Positions 24,407 to 33,142 of a stretch of DNA of 64,000 nucleotides are shown here, in pieces. The notes below the pieces were generated by a model that did no database searches, was not told the DNA's origin, and was given only the letters and a program-made list of their open reading frames with translations. How positions within the stretch are numbered: position 1 is the first letter of the stretch; each line of letters opens with the position of its first letter. The translations under genes and the position numbers were made by a program. Origin of the DNA: Psychrobacillus sp042885655 (GTDB lineage: Bacteria; Bacillota; Bacilli; Bacillales_A; Planococcaceae); the NCBI RefSeq assembly GCF_042885655.1, contig NZ_JBHVRO010000004.1, positions 124,001 to 188,000 on the forward strand. Direction: 5' to 3'.

Positions 24407-25396
24407 TTATTTTTCAAAAATAGTTTCGATTTCATCTAACATTAAGTTAGCTGCAATTACTCCACCAGCAGTGTTCCAAATTGCATCACTCACTTCGTGA
24501 ACGTTCCCAGCTTTCACTGCATTTAAGTTTTTCCAAAGTGGATCATTTGTCCACTCTTTTGCAGTATCAAGTGCGGCTTGATCTCCTTGTGGTGCATATG
24601 TGAAGTAGAATAGAACATCTCCATCCATTTTAGGAATTACTTCTTTTCCTACTTCAATAGCAAGGTTTCCAAGTTTATTATCCGCTGTGAATAGTTCTGC
24701 TTGTTGTGCAGCACGTTTAAATCCTAATTGATCAAAAATAATTCCAGAGAAGGAGTCTGTATAATAAATACGAGATTTTCCAGCCATGAAGCGTACAACA
24801 GATACTTCTTGATTAACTTTATCACCAAGTTTAGCTTTGACGTCTGCTACATGTGTATCAAATTGAGCTAATACATCATTTCCTTTTTCTTCAAGGTTTA
24901 ATGCTTTTGCATATAATTTAAAGTTTTCTTTCCAGTCTCCTCTTAATGTATCAGAAAAAACAGTTGGAGCAATTGCACTTAACTGCTCGTATACAGCTTC
25001 TTGACGTAATTTGTTTCCTATAATTAGATCAGGTTTTAATGATGCAATTTTTTCTAAATTTACTTCTGATTCAGTTCCTACTACTTCTACGCCTTCCATA
25101 TCATCTTTTATATGATCATACCAAGGATCGCCTAACCAAGATTGAACTGCACCAACTGGTTTCACTCCTAAAGCTAGCAATGCTTCTGTACCTTCATTTG
25201 ATAAAATGACTACTCGTTTAGGTGTTTCTTTTATAGTAGTATCTCCCATTGCATGCGTAACTGTATAGCTTGTATCTAGGGTTTTGTTGTCTTTATCTTG
25301 TGTCTTGTCTGCTTTATCATCCGAATTTCCACATGCAGCTAATAAACAGATGCTCATGATTGAAATAAGGGTAATAAATAATTTAAGAGATTTCAT
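24407..25396 (-). CDS. Iron-siderophore ABC transporter binding lipoprotein
   Basis: A 329-residue FecB/FhuD-type protein. A lipoprotein signal ends with LLAACGNSDD, Cys about residue 22. The body follows the two-lobe helix-backbone fold, with KRVVILSNEGTEALLALGVK near the first beta strand and SLKPDLIIGNKLRQEAVYEQ, a hallmark of this group. It would capture a ferric siderophore, probably a hydroxamate or a citrate-type one; the exact ligand is unclear. AGGAGGACC precedes the ATG. It is divergent from the two permease genes, and the gap holds Fur boxes, so iron starvation should induce both directions. Confidence 0.92.
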   Translation of the reverse strand: MKSLKLFITLISIMSICLLAACGNSDDKADKTQDKDNKTLDTSYTVTHAMGDTTIKETPKRVVILSNEGTEALLALGVKPVGAVQSWLGDPWYDHIKDDMEGVEVVGTESEVNLEKIASLKPDLIIGNKLRQEAVYEQLSAIAPTVFSDTLRGDWKENFKLYAKALNLEEKGNDVLAQFDTHVADVKAKLGDKVNQEVSVVRFMAGKSRIYYTDSFSGIIFDQLGFKRAAQQAELFTADNKLGNLAIEVGKEVIPKMDGDVLFYFTYAPQGDQAALDTAKEWTNDPLWKNLNAVKAGNVHEVSDAIWNTAGGVIAANLMLDEIETIFEK

Positions 25397-25425
25397 TTAA
25401 TTGGTCCTCCTATGTATCTTGGGAA

Positions 25426-25440
25426 TGATAATCATTTTCA
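25426..25440. promoter_or_regulatory. Fur box
   Basis: TGATAATCATTTTCA matches the 7-1-7 Fur consensus TGATAATNATTATCA at 13 of 14 defined positions. It lies 30 bp upstream of the binding-protein gene. Confidence 0.88.
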
Positions 25441-25488
25441 ATGCAGTTTTTATATTAAAGCTAACCTACTTGGATGTCAACATCTAAT

Positions 25489-25509
25489 TGAAAATGATTT
25501 TCATAATCA
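25489..25509. promoter_or_regulatory. Two overlapping Fur boxes
   Basis: TGAAAATGATTTTCA (25489-25503, perfect palindrome) and TGATTTTCATAATCA (25495-25509) overlap with a 6-bp shift, the classic arrangement that binds two Fur dimers. They control the permease operon. Confidence 0.9.
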
Positions 25510-25587
25510 TTGACAGTCCATATGACATCTAATAGACTTAAATATGTAAAATTACGTTTAATACTGTATATTAGGAAGGTTTTTGTG

Positions 25588-26592
25588 ATGTTATTAAAAA
25601 ATAATAGGCAGAGATTATTTGGTCTTTTCATTGCTTTTTCATTATTAGCACTTTTAATGTGTGCAAGCATTGTTTATGGATATACAAATACAACTTGGAA
25701 AATGATTATAGATGCTTTTCAAAATAATGATGGTTCAAATGAACATATAATTATTCAAACAGTTAGGCTACCTAGAGCGCTAATTGCTGCAGCGGTGGGT
25801 AGTAGCTTAGCTATTGCAGGAGTACTTATGCAAACTCTCACGAAGAATCCTCTTGCATCGCCTGGGATTTTTGGAGTAAATGCGGGTGCTGGTTTTGCAG
25901 TAGTCATAGCAGTGACTCTTTTTTCTGTAGGAAATCTTCAAGCTTTCACATGGATTTCCTTTTTTGGAGCGGCAGTAGCCGCTATTGCGGTATATACAAT
26001 TGGTTCAACAGGTAGAGAAGGGCTCACTCCTATGAAATTAACTTTAGCCGGAGCAGCTATTTCAGCAATGTTCGCTTCATTTACACAAGGTTTTCTAGTT
26101 ATTAATGAAGCAGCATTTGAGCAAGTTTTATTTTGGTTAGCTGGATCTGTTGAAGGGCGGAAGTTAGAGATTTTAATAACGGTTTTACCATATTTAATGA
26201 TTGGCTGGGTTGGTTCGCTTATCGTTGCTTCTAAAATGAATGTTTTGTCGATGGGGGAAGACGTAGCAAAAGGACTTGGTGTAAATACAGGACTTTTAAA
26301 AATAATAGTTGCTGTTATTGTTATTCTTTTAGCAGGTGGATCAGTAGCAATTGCAGGTCCAATTGGCTTTATTGGTATTGTGATTCCACACATATCAAGA
26401 TCTATAGTAGGGATTGATCATCGCTGGCTTATTCCTTTCGCCGGAATTCTTGGAGGTATTCTTTTACTTGTAGCGGATATAATGGCGAGGTATATCATTA
26501 TGCCACAGGAAGTTCCGGTAGGAGTAATGACTGCCATAATTGGTACTCCGTTCTTTATCTATATTGCAAGAAAGGGGTTTAATGCAAGATGA
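25588..26592 (+). CDS. FecCD-type iron-siderophore permease
   Basis: A permease of about 334 residues with nine to ten membrane segments. Family motifs are VRLPRALIAAAVGSSLAIAG, LTKNPLASPGIFGVNAGAGF and GPIGFIGIVIPHISRSIVG, the last being part of the ATPase-coupling region. I start it at ATG 25588, 8 bases after AGGAAGG; the open frame runs further up, into the Fur-controlled promoter. The next permease begins four bases before this stop (ATGA overlap), so the two halves are translationally coupled and probably pair as a heterodimer. Confidence 0.92.
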   Translation: MLLKNNRQRLFGLFIAFSLLALLMCASIVYGYTNTTWKMIIDAFQNNDGSNEHIIIQTVRLPRALIAAAVGSSLAIAGVLMQTLTKNPLASPGIFGVNAGAGFAVVIAVTLFSVGNLQAFTWISFFGAAVAAIAVYTIGSTGREGLTPMKLTLAGAAISAMFASFTQGFLVINEAAFEQVLFWLAGSVEGRKLEILITVLPYLMIGWVGSLIVASKMNVLSMGEDVAKGLGVNTGLLKIIVAVIVILLAGGSVAIAGPIGFIGIVIPHISRSIVGIDHRWLIPFAGILGGILLLVADIMARYIIMPQEVPVGVMTAIIGTPFFIYIARKGFNAR

Positions 26593-27644
26593 GCCAATAT
26601 AAAAATTTTAGACTGTTAAAAGGAAAAGTTTCTTTTCTATTAGATAAAAAAGCGATGCTTATTTTTATAACATTAGTAGTCGTGACTGCTTTCATTTTTA
26701 TCCTAAGCACAGGCTTTGGAGACATGAGATTAAGTCCACTAACTGTAATACAAGTTCTTTTTGGTGGTGGATCAGAAATGGAGCAACTTGTTATTCATTC
26801 TTTTCGTCTTCCAAGGATTATTGTTGCTCTAATGGTAGGAATGGCGTTAGCTGTAGCTGGAGGGATTCTTCAAGGGATGATTCGAAATCCTTTAGCATCA
26901 CCGGATATTATTGGGCTTACGGGAGGGGCCTCTGTCGCTGTAGTAAGCTTTTTAGCATTTTTCAGTGATAAGAATAGCGCTTTGACTGTAAGTATAAAGT
27001 GGATGCCTTTAGCTGCCTTTGCCGGAGCGGCACTTATAGCGATGCTTGTTTATTTCCTTGCTTGGAAAAATGGAGTTTCACCAATAAGAATCGTATTGAT
27101 AGGAATCGGAATATCAGCTCTTATGCAAGCTTTAACGACTTTAATGATGATTATGGGACCTATATATAGAGCAAGTCAGGCAAATATATGGATTACAGGT
27201 ACGGTATACGGCTCAAGTTGGAGTAACGTAGCGATTTTAGTACCTTGGACTATCTTTTTTATTCTTATAGCATTTTTTATGGTGAAAAATATAAATATTT
27301 TAGAACTTGGAGATGATCTTGCAACAGGCGTTGGAGGCCGTATCCAGCAACAACGTTTTTTGTTGTTATTGATTAGTACAGCTCTTGTAGGAGGCTCAGT
27401 TGCATTTGCTGGTGGTATTGGATTTGTTGGTTTAATGGCACCTCATATGGCGAGAAGATTAGTAGGATCTTCTTTTGGAGAGTTGTTACCTGTATCGGCA
27501 TTCATCGGTGGTATACTTGTCATGCTAGCGGATTTAATCGGTAGAACGATGTTTTCTCCGTTAGAAATCCCAGCGGGAGTGTTTACTGCTGGAATAGGAG
27601 CACCTTACTTTATATATTTACTGTTCAAAACGAGAAATACATAA
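26589..27644 (+). CDS. FecCD-type iron-siderophore permease, second subunit
   Basis: A 351-residue permease similar to the one before, with FRLPRIIVALMVGMALAVAG, IRNPLASPDIIGLTGGASV and GGIGFVGLMAPHMARRLVG. An N-terminal charged stretch of about 25 residues precedes the first membrane segment. The ATGA overlap with the upstream permease points to coupled translation. Together with the ATPase encoded next it would form the B12/iron type importer, served by the divergent lipoprotein. It closes with PLEIPAGVFTAGIGAPYFIY, usual for the family. Confidence 0.92.
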   Translation: MSQYKNFRLLKGKVSFLLDKKAMLIFITLVVVTAFIFILSTGFGDMRLSPLTVIQVLFGGGSEMEQLVIHSFRLPRIIVALMVGMALAVAGGILQGMIRNPLASPDIIGLTGGASVAVVSFLAFFSDKNSALTVSIKWMPLAAFAGAALIAMLVYFLAWKNGVSPIRIVLIGIGISALMQALTTLMMIMGPIYRASQANIWITGTVYGSSWSNVAILVPWTIFFILIAFFMVKNINILELGDDLATGVGGRIQQQRFLLLLISTALVGGSVAFAGGIGFVGLMAPHMARRLVGSSFGELLPVSAFIGGILVMLADLIGRTMFSPLEIPAGVFTAGIGAPYFIYLLFKTRNT

Positions 27645-27670
27645 ATAGAGATCGGAAAGGAGTATGTGAA

Positions 27671-28483
27671 ATGAAACAAGCGATTGAAACCCAAAGTTTA
27701 ACCCTTTCATACGGGGATAGCATAATTATAGATGATTTAGATCTTCAAATTCCAAAAGGTGAAATAACAGTTTTTATTGGTGGGAACGGTTGTGGAAAAT
27801 CAACGCTTCTTCGTTCCATCGCTCGATTATTAAAACCAAAAAACGGTGCAGTATTGCTAGAAGGAAGCGCTATATCTAAAATGTCCACAAAGGACGTTGC
27901 GAAACAAATGTCTATTCTTCCTCAATCCCCGGTTGCTCCCGAGGGGTTAACTGTTCTTCAGTTAGTAAAACAAGGAAGATACCCTTACCAAACATGGTTA
28001 AAACAATGGACGGAAGAAGATGAGGAAAAAGTAATAAATGCCTTGAAAGCTACGGCAATTGAAGATTTAAAAGACCGCCCAGTTGACTCCCTATCTGGTG
28101 GTCAACGTCAAAGAGCTTGGATTGCTATGACTTTAGCTCAAGATACAGAAATTATTCTACTAGACGAACCAACTACTTATCTTGACATGACGCATCAAAT
28201 TGAGATTCTCGATTTACTTTACGAATTAAATGAAAAAGAGAAAAGAACAATTGTGATGGTGCTTCACGACCTAAATTTAGCATGCAGATACGCGGATAAT
28301 ATTGTAGCGATTAAAGACCGGAAGATTTATGCTCAAGGGAAACCCGAGCATATTATAAGCTGCCCTTTAGTAAAACATGTATTTGGAATGGATTGCCAAA
28401 TAACAATCGATCCGCTTTTTGGGACTCCCTTATGTATCCCATTTGGAAAAGGTCGATGTATTTTAAAGGAAGTAGGATTATAA
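27671..28483 (+). CDS. Iron-siderophore ABC transporter ATPase
   Basis: A 270-residue ATPase of the FecE/FepC group. Walker A is GGNGCGKSTL, the signature is LSGGQRQRAW, Walker B is IILLDEPTTYLD and the switch His is in VLHDLNLACRYAD. The usual Q-loop region QSPVAPEGLTV and RYPYQTW are present. It lies 26 bases after the second permease, with AAGGAG before the ATG. The last 25 residues contain three Cys (DCQITIDPLFGTPLCIPFGKGRC is split around them), a little unusual but often seen in this group. It powers uptake of the ferric siderophore. Confidence 0.93.
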   Translation: MKQAIETQSLTLSYGDSIIIDDLDLQIPKGEITVFIGGNGCGKSTLLRSIARLLKPKNGAVLLEGSAISKMSTKDVAKQMSILPQSPVAPEGLTVLQLVKQGRYPYQTWLKQWTEEDEEKVINALKATAIEDLKDRPVDSLSGGQRQRAWIAMTLAQDTEIILLDEPTTYLDMTHQIEILDLLYELNEKEKRTIVMVLHDLNLACRYADNIVAIKDRKIYAQGKPEHIISCPLVKHVFGMDCQITIDPLFGTPLCIPFGKGRCILKEVGL

Positions 28484-29191
28484 TTGGATTCCAAAATAGA
28501 TCAGCTTCGCTCCCTGCGATTAACAACTGAAAAGATGCATTCCAAGCTTTCCATTGAAGTGCGTCACTTATTAGATGAACAACATATGATTGATTATTTA
28601 GATTCTATTCGTCAACGAGTTGGTGCAGCTAATGAAAGAGTGGCAGCATCGCTTTTTATAAAGCGTTATGCATTTTTACCAGTTATTTATATGTATGCAA
28701 TGACCTCATGGAATAAAAAACTAAATCTCTCCTTTGAAAATATATCGATAGAAACGGACGATAGTAAAGAACTTTGGTTGCCTAATTTTCGATTTTACAA
28801 CTTAGAGATGGAAAGTTTACAAGGAAATAGAGAGAAATGGAGAACAACTTGTATAGAATTACTGTATAAAGAACATGTAACTCCAATTCTAGAAAGCATA
28901 TCTAGAATTACAAAAGTATCTAAACTTGTTCTTTGGGAGAATATTGCTGTTTATATTTTTTGGCTATATGAAAAGGTCTTATTAGAAGAAAACTTTGCTA
29001 AAGAGGATTTTCACTTTATCATTTCTCAAGCTCCTGGCAATCTTTTCGGTGATTATACTGTAAATCCTTTATCAAGATTTTATAAAGAAGAGTTAGGTAA
29101 TGAACCAGGGAGAAGGAGTACTTGCTGTTATTCCTATTTAACAGAAAAGAGCCAGTACTGTTCTACTTGTCCTCGTTGCTTCAACAGGTGA
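28484..29191 (+). CDS. FhuF-like ferric-siderophore reductase (2Fe-2S)
   Basis: A 235-residue protein that starts with TTG immediately after the ATPase stop, with AAGGAAG 11 bases upstream. The C-terminus has CCYSYLTEKSQYCSTCPRC, the C-C-x10-C-x2-C pattern that binds the 2Fe-2S cluster in FhuF-type reductases. The N-terminal part is mainly helical with YAFLPVIYMYAMTSWNKKLN, also typical. It would reduce Fe(III) in the imported siderophore in the cytoplasm, freeing iron. Its place as last gene of the Fur-controlled operon supports this. A strong hairpin overlaps its stop codon. Confidence 0.82.
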   Translation: MDSKIDQLRSLRLTTEKMHSKLSIEVRHLLDEQHMIDYLDSIRQRVGAANERVAASLFIKRYAFLPVIYMYAMTSWNKKLNLSFENISIETDDSKELWLPNFRFYNLEMESLQGNREKWRTTCIELLYKEHVTPILESISRITKVSKLVLWENIAVYIFWLYEKVLLEENFAKEDFHFIISQAPGNLFGDYTVNPLSRFYKEELGNEPGRRSTCCYSYLTEKSQYCSTCPRCFNR

Positions 29192-29237
29192 GCGTGGTCC
29201 CAAGTACAGTGTTAACTGAACTTTGGGACCACGCTTT
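29191..29237. terminator. Bidirectional terminator
   Basis: AGCGTGGTCCCAAG pairs with CTTTGGGACCACGCT around a 16-base loop; it ends the iron operon and the convergent polysaccharide genes. Confidence 0.8.
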
Positions 29238-29249
29238 GTCTTATCGAAT

Positions 29250-30218
29250 TTATTCCTTCAAAAATCCACCATCAGTTAACAACTCTTTAATTTCTGTTTT
29301 GGTCATTAACCTTTGCTTTGTATCCAATAGAACTGTAGGTAAAGGAGTCTTTCCTTTGCTAGAATTAGTGGAAGTAATGAGGATTAAATCATTGTTAAAG
29401 ACAGTTGCTAGAGGTTCTTCGTTTTGAGCTATTAACGCTTCGTGCATTTTTTCGCCATTTCTTGCCCCGATTTCAATAATGTCCACATCTTTTTTTTGGA
29501 AAAAGTCAATGAGGACTTCTGCCAAATCGAGAATTTTACATGCATTCATATGCATGACAAAAATCTCTCCTCCGGTTCCTAATTCAGCGGCTTGAAGAAG
29601 AGTATTTATCGCATGTTGAGGAGTAACGAAGTAACGAGTCATTCTTCTATCTGTGATAATAATTTGGTTTTGCTCTTCTAATTGTTTCACAAACAAAGGT
29701 AAGACACTTCCGCTACTTCCCAATACGTTTCCACCTCGAATACACAAAAACTTAGTAGTGGGGTTTTTTTGGTTTGCATGAAGGATTAGTTTCTCGCCAA
29801 GCGCTTTGGTCATCCCGTATGTGTTCGCTGGATCAGCGGCTTTATCAGTAGATACATAGATTACTTTTTTTACATTGTTTTCTATTGAAGCTTCGATGAC
29901 ATTATATGTCCCTAATACATTTGTCTTGAAAGCTTCAATAGGATTTTCTTCACATACTGGCACATGTTTTAATGCTGCCAAATGAAATACATAGTCTACT
30001 CCAAAGCAAGCTGTTCCGAGGGCCTCTCTGTCTCGTATATCGCCGATACAGAACTGTATTCTTGTATCCGGAAAGGCTCTCCGCATGACAACTTGTCTAT
30101 TTTCATTTCTTGAAAATATCATAATTTTCTTAGGGTGCATAGATAGCAGTTTTTTGACTAACTCATTTCCCCATGAGCCTGTCCCTCCGGTTACTAGTAT
30201 CGTTGAATTTGTAAACAC
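29250..30218 (-). CDS. UDP-GlcNAc 4,6-dehydratase-like SDR (PseB/CapD type)
   Basis: A 322-residue short-chain dehydrogenase for nucleotide sugars. The NAD-binding loop is LVTGGTGSWGNELVKKLL, VFHLAALKHVPVCEENPIEA is typical of PseB/CapD, and the catalytic segment is YVSTDKAADPANTYGMTKAL with Tyr-x3-Lys. These enzymes begin synthesis of modified sugars for capsules, flagella or spore coats. I start it at GTG 30218, 7 bases after GGGAGG. That start lies inside the end of the upstream gene (56 bp overlap), so the pair is cotranscribed. The final sugar is unknown. Confidence 0.87.
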   Translation of the reverse strand: MFTNSTILVTGGTGSWGNELVKKLLSMHPKKIMIFSRNENRQVVMRRAFPDTRIQFCIGDIRDREALGTACFGVDYVFHLAALKHVPVCEENPIEAFKTNVLGTYNVIEASIENNVKKVIYVSTDKAADPANTYGMTKALGEKLILHANQKNPTTKFLCIRGGNVLGSSGSVLPLFVKQLEEQNQIIITDRRMTRYFVTPQHAINTLLQAAELGTGGEIFVMHMNACKILDLAEVLIDFFQKKDVDIIEIGARNGEKMHEALIAQNEEPLATVFNNDLILITSTNSSKGKTPLPTVLLDTKQRLMTKTEIKELLTDGGFLKE

Positions 30219-30867
30219 TTTTTTTCCTCCCAGATATTTGATTTCTTTTTGATAAACTAATTCCATTTAACACCTCATCCCATAGATCATTATTGCCTTC
30301 CCATATTTCGGAGTTGGGAAATTCAAGTGAACAGACTTTTTCTAAAGGCCAGTTCTTTTCTACCATTTTCTTCACTTTTGTATGATTGATGATTAATATA
30401 CGAAAGTCATGTTTGACTAGCTTTGATAATACTTCCTGTAGGATCAAAGTATCTTCGAAGCTACCTTCCGTTCGGATAAATAGTATCCGCTTAGCTGCCT
30501 CCATCTCAGCAAGAAATCTTTGGGTCCTTCTTTCGTATTTTTCCTTTACTTCTAAATAGGAAGCTAAATGTTTTAGGGTATTAGTCTTTTTATCAAAGTC
30601 ATGATTCGAAACGATGTTGTATCCATCATCTGATACACAAATACACGAATCTGCATATCCTATTACACGTAAATTATCTTTTTTCATGAACCCCATAAAC
30701 CTATTTTCTAACAATGTGTTTACGGATGATAATGTTGGACTCGCAACCCAATCCAGTACTCCAGAATAAGGTCTTAAATTGTGTTTTTTAAGTTGAATAG
30801 ATGTTAAGCAAAGATCTCCTAAACTAAATATTGCATCATAGTTTCCTTTGAGTTGATTTAATTTCAT
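30163..30867 (-). CDS. DUF1796 putative papain-like cysteine peptidase family
   Basis: A 234-residue protein whose start, YDAIFSLGDLCLTSIQLKKH, then LRPYSGVLDWVASPTLSSV, is characteristic of the DUF1796 family, a papain-like fold that includes BtrH-type acyltransferases. The candidate nucleophile is the Cys in LGDLCLTS (about residue 20); a His such as that in SNHDFDKKT would complete it. GGGGGTG precedes the ATG. It overlaps the next gene by 56 bp. In this operon it may transfer or remove an acyl or amino acid group on a sugar; that is inference. Confidence 0.8.
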   Translation of the reverse strand: MKLNQLKGNYDAIFSLGDLCLTSIQLKKHNLRPYSGVLDWVASPTLSSVNTLLENRFMGFMKKDNLRVIGYADSCICVSDDGYNIVSNHDFDKKTNTLKHLASYLEVKEKYERRTQRFLAEMEAAKRILFIRTEGSFEDTLILQEVLSKLVKHDFRILIINHTKVKKMVEKNWPLEKVCSLEFPNSEIWEGNNDLWDEVLNGISLSKRNQISGRKKSVYKFNDTSNRRDRLMGK

Positions 30868-31269
30868 ATTTTCACCCCCTATTATCTTTTTTCACAAGTT
30901 AAATGGGAAAGATCTTTATATGAAAATAATCAATACTTCTCCAATTACCTTGTCTAATAGTAAATGCTGTCATACCAATAAAAATAGGGCTGTATTCCTA
31001 CTTTCGAAAAATAAAAAGATAGATTCAAAAAGTTGTTACATAAGTTTACAGTGGTGGCTGTCTTTGATTATTACAAAATTTATTTTTTAATCTATCATCA
31101 GAATCTTAATGAAATCTAATAGATGAAATTGATTTTGGATTTACTTGAAAGTTAGAAAATTTTAGCTATAAACTGATAAAAAATATTTATAATATTGATG
31201 AATGACCTACTCTATATTCTCCCCTTGAAATAAGAATAGAGAATACTGTTAAATAGGGAGATGTATATA
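30868..31269. other. Intergenic region between divergent polysaccharide genes
   Basis: About 400 AT-rich bases with no gene I can support. It must hold the promoters of the two divergent gene groups; I found no convincing sigma-A hexamer pair, so a minor sigma factor is possible. Confidence 0.45.
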
Positions 31270-32514
31270 GTGAAAATATTGTTAGCAACATATTGGCCCA
31301 TTCCTCATTTGGGAGGAGTTTGGAGTTATATGCAACAGCTTAGTAAGAGATTAGAAATGCTTGGACATGAAGTGGATATACTTGGTTATGATGAGGATAA
31401 CCTGAATATTTGTATGTTAAATACTGGTGAAAAGGTAGAGAGAGATAAATTAATACCTTTATTACACGCGAAATTGAACAAACAAAACTATCCAGAACTT
31501 TATGAGAACCTTTTAGTTGAATACACAGAGTTTCAACGTTACGTTTTTGAATTAGGTACAGCATATTTTGGATTAAAAAAATACGATATAATCCACACTC
31601 AAGATGTAATTTCAACTGCTTGTATGGATAGAATTCGACCCCGAAATATACCCTTGGTAGCGACTTTGCATGGATCAGTAGCACATGAAATTCAACACCA
31701 ATTAACGACTATTCATAAGTCTTCAAATTCTTACATGGCAAGCGACTACTATAATGAATTAGAAAAAATTGGAGCAACCTCCTCCGACATTACTATTGTA
31801 GCTAACAATTGGTTGAAAAATATTTTGATAGATGAGTTTAATGTGTCAAAAGAACAGGTTAAAGTTCTTCATTATGGATTTGATACCGAAAACTTTTTGA
31901 AGCAAATGAACGTAAAGTCACTTATTTCAGCTCCAGAAGATAAAAAAGTCATAATTTATACGGGAAGGTTGACAGAACTGAAAGGTGTTCACCACCTTCT
32001 TACAGCACTTAGTAGGTTAAAAAAACTTCGACAAGATTGGGTGTGTTGGATAGTTGGAACTGGTCCTGAAGAAACAAAACTACGTGCTAGAAGAAAATCG
32101 CTTGGTTTGGAAGACTACGTTTATTTTTTAGGGAAACGTGATGATATCCCCTCTCTGTTAGGGAAATCCGATATATTTGTGCTTCCGACCATGTTAGATA
32201 ATCAGCCTTTATCACTTATAGAAGCGCAAATAGCGGGGAAGGCGACTATTGTTAGTAATGTAGGTGGACTCCCTGAAATGGTTGAACATAACGTAACAGG
32301 CTTGTTAATTCCTCCAGAAAATCCTTATAAATTGTACAGAAACTTGTATTTATTATTAAATAACGGATATCTACGAAGAAGCTTGGGATCCAAAGCGAAA
32401 AGATGGGGAATGAAACATTGGTCTATGGATAGTGGGGTAAAGAGTTTATTGGGAATTTATGAAGAAGCCATTTCAATCAGGAAGAAGGCTAAAAAAAATG
32501 GCCAAGTTACCTAA
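31270..32514 (+). CDS. Glycosyltransferase family 4
   Basis: A 414-residue GT-B fold enzyme. The N-terminal half opens with ILLATYWPIPHLGGVWSYMQ, the G-G-V/I-x-x-x loop of GT4 enzymes. The C-terminal half has IIYTGRLTELKGVHHLLTAL, WIVGTGPEE and the nucleotide-sugar binding E-x7-E motif in LPTMLDNQPLSLIEAQIAGK. It transfers a sugar from a nucleotide donor to a growing glycan or protein, in the cytoplasm. I use GTG 31270, because GGGAG at 31256 is directly adjacent to ATG 31261 but 9 bases from the GTG. It overlaps the next gene by 17 bp. Confidence 0.88.
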   Translation: MKILLATYWPIPHLGGVWSYMQQLSKRLEMLGHEVDILGYDEDNLNICMLNTGEKVERDKLIPLLHAKLNKQNYPELYENLLVEYTEFQRYVFELGTAYFGLKKYDIIHTQDVISTACMDRIRPRNIPLVATLHGSVAHEIQHQLTTIHKSSNSYMASDYYNELEKIGATSSDITIVANNWLKNILIDEFNVSKEQVKVLHYGFDTENFLKQMNVKSLISAPEDKKVIIYTGRLTELKGVHHLLTALSRLKKLRQDWVCWIVGTGPEETKLRARRKSLGLEDYVYFLGKRDDIPSLLGKSDIFVLPTMLDNQPLSLIEAQIAGKATIVSNVGGLPEMVEHNVTGLLIPPENPYKLYRNLYLLLNNGYLRRSLGSKAKRWGMKHWSMDSGVKSLLGIYEEAISIRKKAKKNGQVT

Positions 32515-32908
32515 AGTCATGAAAGTTTTGAACACCTCATCGTCCCCAAAAGAAAAAATAATTAGAAAGAAGATATGGAATCGAATATTTAAAAATTCTA
32601 CCCAAAAAAGGAGTCACTCAATAGATGATAACTTTATAGAGGAACAAATAAAAATAGATGAAGTTGTATGGGAGCAGATAACGCATTCATTACCTGTAAG
32701 GTATATCCTTCCTAACCCAGTTTCTATAGAACTCTTGGCATCTATGAAAGCTAACTCCTATGATTACTTATTTCACAATCACTTCCCAACTCCTCACATG
32801 CATGTAGATAGACTTTTTTGGAATAAAATAGTGAAGAATTTACCGAAGGGATATTTACTACCAACCCCACTTTTTAAAAAAATTATTAAACCAATGAACA
32901 GTAGGTAA
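32498..32908 (+). CDS. Small protein with a duplicated LP-x-x-Y-x-LP motif
   Basis: A protein of about 136 residues that I do not recognise. It starts at ATG 32498, behind AAGAAGG, inside the end of the glycosyltransferase gene. The first 50 residues are very basic. The rest is an internal duplication: VWEQITHSLPVRYILPNPVS and FWNKIVKNLPKGYLLPTPLF, about 54 residues apart, each preceded by Asp. The middle holds a His-rich stretch, FHNHFPTPHMHVDR. There is no signal peptide or membrane segment. Overlap with the glycosyltransferase suggests they act together, but no function can be assigned. Confidence 0.65.
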   Translation: MAKLPKVMKVLNTSSSPKEKIIRKKIWNRIFKNSTQKRSHSIDDNFIEEQIKIDEVVWEQITHSLPVRYILPNPVSIELLASMKANSYDYLFHNHFPTPHMHVDRLFWNKIVKNLPKGYLLPTPLFKKIIKPMNSR

Positions 32909-33142
32909 ATTGAATTTTAGAGAGAATTAAAAAAATCTTCCTAATATTTATATACTTCCTAACCCCCCAGTCTAATATTCTCCTACACCCTCATGATGAC
33001 ACTGACTCTCCATATGAATAAATGATTTTTATTTGTCGCATAAGAAATCTTTCTTTATAGAAACTAATCTTTTGTCGGCACATGTCCCATAAGTATCCTG
33101 TTGTTCTGCATATAGTATGGAAAAGTGAGAAGGGGATTAATG

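Noticed and set aside
25510..25587. Upstream extension of the first FecCD permease
   Set aside because: It would start next to the Fur boxes in the promoter; AGGAAGG before ATG 25588 gives a normal permease start.
25938..26393. 151-codon open frame opposite to the FecCD permease
   Set aside because: It is Pro- and Lys-rich antisense noise within a well-supported gene; no family resemblance.
29122..29427. 101-codon frame at the end of the FhuF-like gene
   Set aside because: It crosses the terminator and overlaps two supported genes; the Cys-rich end in the main frame is the real one.
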